A stretch of 8,800 bases of DNA from Acidaminococcus sp. CAG:917 (GTDB taxonomy: Bacteria > Bacillota > Clostridia > Christensenellales > CAG-917): positions 22,220 through 31,019 of the forward strand of contig FR901016.1 of assembly GCA_000437555.1 (NCBI GenBank), given 5' to 3'. Positions within the stretch are counted from its first letter, which is position 1; every line of letters starts with the position of its first letter. Positions 1 to 6,300 of this stretch are shown one piece after another. The position numbers were made by a program, and so were the translations under genes. The notes below the pieces were generated by a model. It did no database searches. It was not told the DNA's origin and saw only the letters and a program-made list of their open reading frames with translations.

Positions 1-113
1 ATAAACATAACCGCCATAATCACCACGCTTCCTATCGTGACGAAAAGATTGTCTTTTTTGTTTGTCTTTAAATCTATTACGCTGTATAAATCGTAACCGT
101 CGGGCAGTTTCAT
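1..113 (-). CDS. 5' end of a DUF3267-like membrane protein (partial)
   Basis: The minus strand encodes 37 complete codons from ATG at 111-113 until the window ends, preceded by a strong AAAGGAG ribosome binding site. The start reads MKLPDGYDLYSVIDLKTNKK and then enters a hydrophobic stretch (LFVTIGSVVIMAVMF), so a membrane segment begins near residue 24. An opening of the form LP-x-GY followed by a short 'IDLKxNKK' strand and then a membrane helix is typical of the DUF3267 (putative zincin metalloprotease) family as I remember it. The HExxH motif that would decide the matter lies outside the window. The gene follows the rpsR terminator and has its own candidate promoter, so it is probably a separate transcription unit. 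The family assignment is tentative; another small membrane protein is possible. The reading frame and start are secure. Confidence 0.6.
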   Translation of the reverse strand, partial: MKLPDGYDLYSVIDLKTNKKDNLFVTIGSVVIMAVMF

Positions 114-141
114 GACGACTCCTTTAATATAAGTTATCTTT

Positions 142-170
142 AAGATAAACGAAAAGAAAAATTTTTGCAA
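142..170 (-). promoter_or_regulatory. Candidate SigA promoter for the DUF3267-like gene
   Basis: On the minus strand, TTGCAA (165-170) and TATCTT (142-147) are separated by exactly 17 bases. Each hexamer matches the SigA consensus at 4 of 6 positions. The predicted start near 135 would leave a leader of about 20 bases carrying the AAAGGAG site. An alternative -10, TATATT at 126-131, would place the start on top of the ribosome binding site and is less likely. The placement between the rpsR terminator and the next gene supports a promoter here. Confidence 0.4.
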
Positions 171-172
171 CC

Positions 173-195
173 AAAAAGAGGCTTTCGCCTCTTTT
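173..195 (-). terminator. Intrinsic terminator of the rpsF-ssb-rpsR operon
   Basis: A perfect 9-bp stem (174-182 with 187-195; AAAAGAGGC / GCCTCTTTT) is closed by a tetraloop that reads GAAA on the minus strand. It starts one base after the rpsR stop codon. The descending arm ends in a run of T on the minus strand (173-177), as expected for a Rho-independent terminator. Confidence 0.85.
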
Positions 196-196
196 A

Positions 197-439
197 TCAG
201 TCTGCTTTATAAGGAAGCAAAGCCATCTGTCTTGCGCGCTTGATAGCGGTGGCAAGGAGACGCTGATGCTTTGAGCAAACGCCGCTGGCACGACGGGGAA
301 CGATTTTGCCTTTTTCCGTGATATACTTTTTGAGTTTTGCAACGTCTTTATAATCGATATCCGCGGCATGTTCCACGCAGAATGCGCAAGCCTTTTTCTT
401 TTGAACCCTTTTTGCGGGGCGTATAGTTTTTTCGTCCAT
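197..439 (-). CDS. rpsR: 30S ribosomal protein S18 (zinc-binding form)
   Basis: This 80-residue protein is a typical S18. It binds the platform of the small ribosomal subunit as a partner of S6. The family signature around residues 46-73 (IVPRRASGVCSKHQRLLATA, followed by IKRARQMALLPY) is intact and the basic N-terminal tail is present. Cysteines at 18 and 21 (CAFC) together with C55 and H58 (CSKH) make a four-ligand zinc site, so this is the cysteine-containing 'C+' form known for some ribosomal proteins. The start ATG lies behind a strong AAGGAG site, 12 bases after the ssb stop codon, which confirms the usual rpsF-ssb-rpsR operon. A terminator follows directly. Identity is effectively certain; zinc binding is inferred from the four ligands. 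Confidence 0.97.
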   Translation of the reverse strand: MDEKTIRPAKRVQKKKACAFCVEHAADIDYKDVAKLKKYITEKGKIVPRRASGVCSKHQRLLATAIKRARQMALLPYKAD

Positions 440-451
440 TTTAAACTCCTT

Positions 452-844
452 TTAGAACGGAAGTTCGTCGTCACTGACCGGTTTCAAATCGGCGAAATCC
501 GACGAATCATCCCTTGACTCGGTTTCGTTTCTCGTTGATAAAAATTGAACTTCATCCGCGACTACTTCGGTGACGTATTTTTTTTGTCCGTCGTTTCCGT
601 CATAGCTGCTGGTCTGAATACTTCCCGATACTGCGGCTTTTGAACCTTTTTTAAGGTATTTAGCGCAATTATCGGCAAGAGCTCTCCAAACTCTGATGTT
701 GATAAAGTCGGTTTCTCTTTTGCCGTCTTTTGAAGCGAAGTTACGCGAAACGGCAAGTGTAAATCTGCAATAGCTTATTCCGCTTGTTGTGGATGAAAGT
801 TCAGGGTCTCTTGTTAAGTTTCCGATTAAGAATACTTTATTCAT
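452..844 (-). CDS. ssb: Single-stranded DNA-binding protein SSB
   Basis: A 130-residue SSB that coats single-stranded DNA during replication, repair and recombination and recruits partner proteins. Residues 1-104 form the OB fold, opening MNKVFLIGNLTRDPELSSTT and containing the conserved 'DFINIRVWRALADNCAKYLKKG' region (46-67). The linker is only about 20 residues (105-124) and is followed by the acidic partner-binding tip SDDELPF (124-130). Housekeeping SSBs such as B. subtilis SsbA are about 170 residues, so the difference is a short linker, not a lost tip. The ribosome binding site GGGGG overlaps the rpsF stop region, and the gap to rpsF is 10 bases. Its place between S6 and S18 is the standard Bacillota arrangement and marks it as the main cellular SSB. 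Confidence 0.97.
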   Translation of the reverse strand: MNKVFLIGNLTRDPELSSTTSGISYCRFTLAVSRNFASKDGKRETDFINIRVWRALADNCAKYLKKGSKAAVSGSIQTSSYDGNDGQKKYVTEVVADEVQFLSTRNETESRDDSSDFADLKPVSDDELPF

Positions 845-854
845 ATTGTCCCCC

Positions 855-1136
855 TTATTTTCTGATAATCATTTCTCTGACGACGTTTTCGTCGTTGCCC
901 ATTTGTCTTCTGATTTCTGCCGGAACAGTGTCGTCGGCTTCAAAATTCATCAAAACGTAGTAGCCTTCATTTTTGTAGTCGATAGGATAGGCGTATTTTT
1001 TGGTGCCCCACTTGTCGACTGACTCAACTTTGCCGTTTAACGTTTCAACGAGTTTGGAATACTTTTCCACTGTTGAAGACTTCTGGTCATCGTCGATGCC
1101 GTTCTGAATAATGTAGAGAATTTCGTACTTATTCAT
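855..1136 (-). CDS. rpsF: 30S ribosomal protein S6
   Basis: This 93-residue protein has the S6 pattern: an opening beta strand (MNKYEILYIIQ), a long helix (18-34), and the conserved second half 'WGTKKYAYPIDYKNEGYYVLMNFEA' (43-67), then 'VVREMIIRK' at the C terminus. S6 forms a heterodimer with S18 that binds the central domain of 16S rRNA. It is the first gene of the operon and has an excellent AAGGAGG site seven bases before ATG. The length is normal for the family (about 95). The leader upstream (1137-1202) is structured and could mediate feedback control by the S6:S18 pair, described separately. Identity is secure. Confidence 0.96.
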   Translation of the reverse strand: MNKYEILYIIQNGIDDDQKSSTVEKYSKLVETLNGKVESVDKWGTKKYAYPIDYKNEGYYVLMNFEADDTVPAEIRRQMGNDENVVREMIIRK

Positions 1137-1143
1137 TTTAATA

Positions 1144-1202
1144 CCTCCTTATGGTCTGTGGCTCTTGCGAGCAAGGATTTGGCTTTCGCCTGCCTTAAAG
1201 GC
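1144..1202 (-). promoter_or_regulatory. Structured rpsF leader; candidate S6:S18 autoregulatory RNA
   Basis: From the predicted transcription start (about 1202) the minus-strand RNA forms successive hairpins: GCCTT-T-AAGGC (1192-1202), GGC-GAAA-GCC (1181-1190) and GCTC-GCAA-GAGC (1161-1172). The last stacks directly on a 5-bp stem in which TCCTT (1173-1177) pairs with AAGGA (1146-1150), part of the rpsF ribosome binding site. This leaves a 10-base bulge on the 3' side, CACAGACCAT (1151-1160). S6:S18 leaders are known as a stem, a bulge with a conserved CCG and an upper hairpin that mimic the 16S site. Here the architecture fits but the bulge has ACCA instead of a clear CCG. The pairing is seen in the sequence; the regulatory role is inferred. 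Confidence 0.4.
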
Positions 1203-1208
1203 TTTAAT

Positions 1209-1237
1209 ATTATCTAACAAAAAAAGAGTTTTGTAAA
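1209..1237 (-). promoter_or_regulatory. SigA promoter of the rpsF-ssb-rpsR operon
   Basis: On the minus strand, TTTACA (1232-1237) and GATAAT (1209-1214) each match the SigA consensus at 5 of 6 positions and are separated by exactly 17 bases. The predicted start is near 1202, giving a leader of about 66 bases. The -35 box falls in the loop of the sigH terminator hairpin, so the two elements share DNA. Confidence 0.75.
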
Positions 1238-1248
1238 GCAAAAAGCTC
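1219..1248 (-). terminator. Intrinsic terminator downstream of sigH
   Basis: On the minus strand, directly after the sigH stop codon, GAG pairs with CTC and TTTTG pairs with CAAAA around a five-base loop (CTTTA). There is a two-base bulge (CT) on the ascending side, and seven T follow (1219-1225). The stem is AT-rich and imperfect, but its position and the T tract make a terminator likely. It overlaps the promoter of the downstream rpsF operon. Confidence 0.6.
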
Positions 1249-1836
1249 TTATGCGTTTACCTTTTTTGCAAGTTTTTTTATTTTGCTTATGGTATTATCT
1301 ACTTTTTTTTCGGAAACGCCGCAGTTTGAAGCGATGATTTTATAACTATCTCCGCCGAGGAAGCCTTTGAGTATTTCCGTTTCGGTATCATTCAGTTTTG
1401 AATGAAGCATTGTCAAAAAGTCGTGCCTGCCTTCGTTTTCTATTAAAGTATCGAGGGGAGTCAGCTCGTCCGATTCGATATTATCGCCGATATCTTCTCC
1501 GTCGACCCATACGCTGAGAGATAATGCCGAATTCAGCGGACTGTTCCCTTTGGCGTTTGCAGAACGCACAGCGTCTAAAATCTGATTTTTGATGCAGGCG
1601 GCAAGATAATTTTTAAGTTTTCCTTTTGAAGCGTCGTATGATTTTACGGCTTTAAAAATTCCTATCATACCTTCCTGCGTGAGGTCGGCAATGTCTGCGC
1701 CGTAAAGGTAAAACTTTCTGGCTATCCCCGTAACGAGAGGACCGAAACGCTTGTAAAATACGTCGGTTGCCGCTTTGTCGCCTAAGTTGACGAGGGATAA
1801 AAGTTCTTCGTCGGACATTTTTGAATAATCCATCAT
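1249..1836 (-). CDS. sigH: RNA polymerase sigma factor, SigH (sigma-30) type
   Basis: A 195-residue sigma-70 family protein with regions 2 and 4 only. Region 2 spans about residues 22-105, with the core-binding segment DLTQEGMIGIFKAV (51-64) and the segment YDASKGKLKNYLAACIKNQI (67-86), ending in SPLNSALSL, which matches the 'xPLNSxxSL' seen in SigH. Region 4 is at 146-193 with a helix-turn-helix (SYKIIASNCGVSEKKVDNTI). SigH directs early sporulation and stationary-phase genes in Bacillota. The protein is somewhat shorter than B. subtilis SigH (about 218). The first ATG overlaps the rlmB stop by four bases (ATGA) and has an AGGA site. A second ATG follows at once and could be used instead. 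The gene order mrnC-rlmB-sigH is the SigH neighbourhood known from Bacillus, which supports the name over a generic ECF factor. Confidence 0.85.
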   Translation of the reverse strand: MMDYSKMSDEELLSLVNLGDKAATDVFYKRFGPLVTGIARKFYLYGADIADLTQEGMIGIFKAVKSYDASKGKLKNYLAACIKNQILDAVRSANAKGNSPLNSALSLSVWVDGEDIGDNIESDELTPLDTLIENEGRHDFLTMLHSKLNDTETEILKGFLGGDSYKIIASNCGVSEKKVDNTISKIKKLAKKVNA

Positions 1837-2558
1837 TTATTCCTTTGCCTTGTTACTTCGTAAAGCGAAATGCCGCACGCAACCGAAGCGTTGAGAGAAT
1901 TTACCTTTCCGTATTGCTTTATGGTTACGGTGGCGTCGCAAAGTTCTTTTGTAAGTCTCTTTATTCCGTCACCTTCATTTCCTATGACTATGGCAACGTC
2001 GCCGACAAGGTCGGTTTTTGAAATATCCTCACCGTCAAAGTCGGTGGCGTAAACCCAGACGTTACGCTCCTTAAGTTCTCTTATGGCGTCGTTTATATTG
2101 GTAACTTTTGATACGAGAATATGTTCCGAAGCCCCGGCGCTTGTTTTAATCACCGTCCCGTTTACGGGGCAGCCCCTGTGTTTGGGAATGATGACTCCGT
2201 GCGCTCCGAAACATTCCGCGCTTCTGAGTATCGCGCCGAGATTGTGCGGGTCGCAGATAGAATCGCATATCACGATAAGCAGTTTTTCCCCTTTGGATTT
2301 GGCGAGATTAAATATATCGTCAATAGAGCAGTAGTCGAATTCGCCCTTTATTAATACCGCGCCCTGATGGTTGGAAGTTCCCGCCTTTTGCGTGAGGACG
2401 GACCTATCGACGAATTGCAAAACAGCTCGCTTATCTTTGGCGAGTTTTACTATGTCGCTGAGGGCTTTGTCAAAGTTTCCCTTTTCAATTAAAACTTTTT
2501 CGATGACGTCGTCGCCGCTAAGCGCTTCTTTGACGGCGTTTTTTCCGTAAACTATCAT
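1833..2558 (-). CDS. rlmB: 23S rRNA (guanosine-2'-O-)-methyltransferase RlmB
   Basis: A 241-residue SpoU/TrmH-type (SPOUT) methyltransferase that uses S-adenosylmethionine to methylate a ribose in the 23S rRNA peptidyl-transferase region. Residues 1-85 are the L30e-like substrate-binding domain (opening IVYGKNAVKEAL, with 'NHQGAVL' at 63-69). The knotted catalytic domain carries motif 1 (DPHNLGAILRS, 103-113, with the likely catalytic R112), motif 2 (VIGNEGDGI, 191-199) and motif 3 (SLNASVACGISLYE, 221-234). Length is normal. No Shine-Dalgarno precedes ATG (upstream reads AAAAATACAAAAAGAT), but no longer in-frame start with a better site is visible. It overlaps sigH by four bases and lies 188 bases after mrnC. 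The exact target nucleotide is inferred from the family. Confidence 0.93.
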   Translation of the reverse strand: MIVYGKNAVKEALSGDDVIEKVLIEKGNFDKALSDIVKLAKDKRAVLQFVDRSVLTQKAGTSNHQGAVLIKGEFDYCSIDDIFNLAKSKGEKLLIVICDSICDPHNLGAILRSAECFGAHGVIIPKHRGCPVNGTVIKTSAGASEHILVSKVTNINDAIRELKERNVWVYATDFDGEDISKTDLVGDVAIVIGNEGDGIKRLTKELCDATVTIKQYGKVNSLNASVACGISLYEVTRQRNK

Positions 2559-2746
2559 ATCTTTTTGTATTTTTATATTGTGTATTTGACTTGCAATTTA
2601 ATATTTTTGCCTAAACCGCTTACACGGCGATTTAATAATTTTTGAGTTTGAAATTTTAGCATAACAGTTAAACTCTGATTTGCCTCAAGGCGTATTATGC
2701 CTTTTAGGTGTGTGTTACCGTCAGTAAAATTTTAAAAGGCAGTTTT
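2559..2746 (-). other. Gap between mrnC and rlmB with inverted repeats and a possible rlmB promoter
   Basis: No gene is visible in these 188 bases. CAGTTTTT (2740-2747) and AAAAACTG (2754-2761) form an 8-bp stem over the mrnC stop codon. GCCTTTTA (2699-2706) and TAAAAGGC (2733-2740) form another 8-bp inverted repeat sharing the same edge. Neither is followed by a clean T tract on the minus strand, so a terminator for mrnC is only possible. An extended -10, TGCTAAAAT on the minus strand (hexamer at 2653-2658), could start an rlmB-sigH transcript with a leader of roughly 90 bases, but I see no good -35. Confidence 0.35.
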
Positions 2747-3139
2747 TTAACTTAAAAACTGTTTGAGTCTTTTTGTTTGCCCTGTCAGATATAAAAATCC
2801 TATTACCGCTTCAAATCCGCTGGCATAGCGGTATTCGCCTATTTCGGCGTGTTTTGCCGACGTATGAATTTTGGCGTTTCTCGCTCTGCGGAATAAATCC
2901 TGTTCCGATTCCGTCATTAATTCAATAAGTCCCTTTACCTTGTCCGCCTGCGATACCGCCTTGACTTTTTCGGTCACGAGAGTGTGCAGTTTGCCCGTCG
3001 GGTCGGAACTTCCTATCGTGACGAGCGAACGCTCGTAAAGCGATTGCACACTGTCGCCGATAAAAGCGAGCGACAAAGGCGGAAGTTTTAAAGCTTCTTC
3101 CTCGGTGAGCTTTTGAGAAATTTCAAAAATACAATCCAT
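2747..3139 (-). CDS. mrnC: Mini-ribonuclease III
   Basis: A 130-residue RNase III catalytic domain without a double-stranded-RNA-binding domain, as in the Mini-III enzyme that trims the ends of 23S rRNA in Bacillus. Signature LAFIGDSVQSLYERSL (24-39) contains the catalytic D29. FRRARNAK (83-90) and EYRYASGFEAVIGFLYLTG (102-120), with the second acidic residue E110, are also intact. I chose ATG at 3137-3139, giving a start MDCIFEISQK. A frame extension to 3184 exists, but a strong promoter lies inside it and the extra 15 residues do not look like the family. In B. subtilis mrnC lies between cysS and rlmB; here rlmB follows and cysS is absent. No Shine-Dalgarno is seen, and the -10 is only seven bases from ATG, suggesting a leaderless mRNA. 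Confidence 0.9.
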   Translation of the reverse strand: MDCIFEISQKLTEEEALKLPPLSLAFIGDSVQSLYERSLVTIGSSDPTGKLHTLVTEKVKAVSQADKVKGLIELMTESEQDLFRRARNAKIHTSAKHAEIGEYRYASGFEAVIGFLYLTGQTKRLKQFLS

Positions 3140-3146
3140 CAATCGA

Positions 3147-3175
3147 ATTTTACCACAAATTGCCCTTATTGACAA
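3147..3175 (-). promoter_or_regulatory. SigA promoter of mrnC, probably giving a leaderless mRNA
   Basis: On the minus strand TTGTCA (3170-3175) and TAAAAT (3147-3152) each match the consensus at 5 of 6 and are 17 bases apart. The -10 is extended (TGG before TAAAAT). The -10 ends seven bases before the mrnC ATG, so the predicted start falls on or one base before the start codon. Confidence 0.65.
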
Positions 3176-3303
3176 CAATTTCAAAATGATATAAAATATA
3201 TGGCGGTTATAATGATATTAAATATTATAAATATATATAAAAAATAATAAGCAGAAAAGATAAGCAAAACAGAAAAAACAAAGGTTTATTGTTTTTAATT
3301 TGC

Positions 3304-3334
3304 TTGAAATTCAACAAAAAAAGATTGGCATAAT
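3304..3334 (+). promoter_or_regulatory. Candidate promoter of the transglutaminase-like lipoprotein gene
   Basis: TTGAAA (3304-3309) and CATAAT (3329-3334) are 19 bases apart, longer than ideal, but the -10 is extended (TGG at 3326-3328). The predicted start near 3341 leaves a leader of about 52 bases that ends in the GAGGG ribosome binding site. The surrounding stretch (3185-3360) is very AT-rich and holds no gene. A sporulation-type promoter could not be recognised. Confidence 0.4.
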
Positions 3335-3392
3335 TTTTAGTGGCACATTGCTTTTGATTTAACGGTCAGTTAAGTGGCTGTATAGAGGGAAA

Positions 3393-6300
3393 ATGAAACG
3401 TTTTAAAATATTTTTGTTAATTTTAATGTTGGCGCTTCTTGTGGGCGTTTTTGCCGGTTGCGGACTTTGGGAATTCAGGCTCAGTTCTCTTTCCATTGCG
3501 GGGGCGGATGAAATCTCTATGTTCGTGGGCGAAACAATAACGCTCGATATTGAAAAAATTCCCGAAAGCGCGACGGAAACTCTCATATTTTTGTCAAGCG
3601 ACTCCGAAAAAATATCCGTTGACGACAAAGGCGTCGTTAAAGCGCACTCCGCGGGGAGCGCGAAAATCACCGTTAAAACGGACGACGGCAGGTTATCCGA
3701 CTCCGTCACCGTCACGGCGAAAAACAAGCCGATAGAGTCGCTGACTTTAGATTATACGGGAGAGATTTTGCAGTATGACAGCGCACAGCCGATAAGATTT
3801 GAAGTAAATTACGGCAACGTCGTATTGCCGTCCTATGCAAAAATTCAGTGGTATATAAAAGAAAAGACGGTGAGCGGACAGACTGCGGAATTTGTAAAAA
3901 TGGATGATTTTTCAAACGAGACTACCGCAACTATAATTCCTAACGGTAAAGGCTATTATGCCACGGTTTATGCGACGATTTCCTACGACGGATATACTTT
4001 CACGTCGCCCGAGGTGTTTTTCGGATATTTCGACAGATATTCCACTACGACGATTGCGCCCAAACCTTTAGACGGTTTTGAAACGGGCACGACGGATTTT
4101 CTTACCCAAAGGGAAAATAATATCGACTACTATATCGCTCCGTCGGGCGAGGAAGTCAAGGTGTATATCAAAATGGCGAGCGGATATCCAAACTATAATC
4201 CGTATCCCGAAACGTATTGGTATTATATTTCTTCGGATACGCCGTTTGCGTCGGCTCCGTCTACCGACGACGCACGTTGGACCTTATATGACGGCGACAG
4301 CGATTACATTTTAAACTTCACCGCACCCGACAAAAATTATTATGTCTTTAAAGCGTATTGCGACGGTACTCTTTGCAGCTCGTATATCTATTTCAAAGCG
4401 TCGAGCGCTTTGGTCAACAATCTCACATTGACGGACAGAGAGGGCAGAGAGAGCGCACAAATTAAATTTGACGACGGCGACGACGTTTATCTTTTTGCCG
4501 ATTGGAACAAGTCGAGCACTAACGGCACGGAATACGTTGTGTGGTATCTAAACGGAACGGTTGTAAAAGAGGGTTCGTATTCTTCCGACCAATCCTCCGC
4601 TACCTATTCGTATACGCCTACTATGGCGGATATAGGAACGAATATCTTTAAGGTCAGAGTTTACGACGCCAAATCGTCCTCGACCTATAAGGAGGCGGAA
4701 TATACTCTTGTCGTTTCCGACAGCTATTCGCCCGTCGATAAGGTGGCAACTTCTCTTACGTCCGGTCAAGCAAATCAGGTGACGGGCTCCTATTCTTCCG
4801 TTACGGTAACGGCAAACGTTGCTGAGCCGACAAAAGACTATAACGCCACGCTTCCCGTGTATTGGTATGTCAACGACGTGTTGGTCAACGACGTGCAAGG
4901 TTACAGCGTCGACCAAAATTCTGATACTTTGACGTTTACTCCGTCGCACGGCGAAAATAATATCTATGCGATGATAGGAAACGTGAAGTCAAACATAACG
5001 AGGGTCTATTGCTTTACGGCAACGGAGTGGAATTCGGTAAAAAGTTATGTCGAAAAGACTTTTGAGTGGGAAGGGGATACCTACAATTATTATCTCGAAA
5101 CGCATCTTGACGCCTGCGTGGCTTTCAGCTATGTGCAGGTAAACTATCTTACGACAAATCAGAATTTTATGTTCAATTCCGAGCTTGGATATGCAGAATT
5201 CAATTTCAACGACGTATTTTCAAATATATGGGCGCAGTATTACAGCGGCGGTTCGATGCCATTAAGTTACAGCATTTCGGATAACATTTTAATGCTGAAA
5301 TACAATAACGAAAACGGAATTAAAGCTCCCACTTCCTCAAGCGTCGAAGAGGGAATAGCATACGACTACGTCAACGCTCCGCTTATCGACGGCAGATATA
5401 ACACGTCGTCGGCAAAGAGGACGTCGCTGCCTATCGATGCCAACGAAAAGACGTATTTAGTCAAAACGACGGATGCTCTTTACCGAGCGGTATCATACGG
5501 TTACCGTCCGACGTTTGAAGGCGCTAATTCAAATGCGGAAATCGCCTACAACGAGGCGAGGGAGATAGCGCTTTCAATCATAGACGATAATATGACGGAC
5601 GTCGAGAAACTTCTCGCAATAAGCGGATATATAGCAAACAACGTCGTTTATGATTATGCCGCGGCAGGAGCCGGATACACCGCGGAAAAAGCGCTGACTC
5701 TTTCTTGCTATTATATAGAAGGTGCGCTCGACGGTCTTGCAGTCTGTGACGGTATTTCAAAATTGTTCTGTCTTTTGTGCGGATTTGAAAATATCCCGTG
5801 CGTCAGAGTCGTCGGTACGGCAAACGGCGGCGACCACGCCTGGAACAAGGCCTTAGTTGACGCCGACGGGGACGGAGTAAAAGAGTGGTACGGTTTTGAC
5901 CTTACCTGGGCAAACGTCAAATGCCCCGAAACGGCGACGTCGGGAACGGAAGTCTATTTGTTCGATTATTTATTTCTGTCCGAGACGGATATAACGGGAC
6001 AGGGAGAAGGAGCGCATATAGAAAGGGAAATAAGCTACGCATTCCCGGGTGCCGATTCCGAGATAAAGGCGGTTGAGATAGAACTCTATCCTACGGCGGC
6101 GGACGTCAGTATAAACGTTTTCGACATTCTCGATTTTAAGGTTGCAAAAACTTATCTTAAAGGAAGCTATGACCAGACTTTAGTCATGGGCGACTACGTC
6201 ATAGGCGACGGGGAGATTGACAGCGCTACCGAGCTTGCGCTTGCGCTCATATACAGCTATAATCTTTCGCAACTTAACGGCGAGGATACTTTCGTGGCGG

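Noticed and set aside
2083..2354. Plus-strand frames over rlmB
   Set aside because: They are antisense to conserved SPOUT motifs and resemble no family.
2699..2740. Terminator of mrnC from the GCCTTTTA/TAAAAGGC inverted repeat
   Set aside because: There is a 26-base interval and no clean T tract on the minus strand, so I list it only as an inverted repeat.
3140..3184. Longer mrnC start at 3184
   Set aside because: The extension contains a near-consensus promoter and does not resemble Mini-III N termini.
3185..3303. Small gene or RNA in the very AT-rich gap before the lipoprotein gene
   Set aside because: There are no ribosome binding sites with open frames and no stable GC-containing hairpins. 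It looks like ordinary promoter-flanking DNA.
4548..4949. Open frame on the minus strand inside the lipoprotein gene, and others like it
   Set aside because: It is basic and low in recognisable motifs, antisense to a well-supported gene, with no ribosome binding site. These are shadows of coding sequence.
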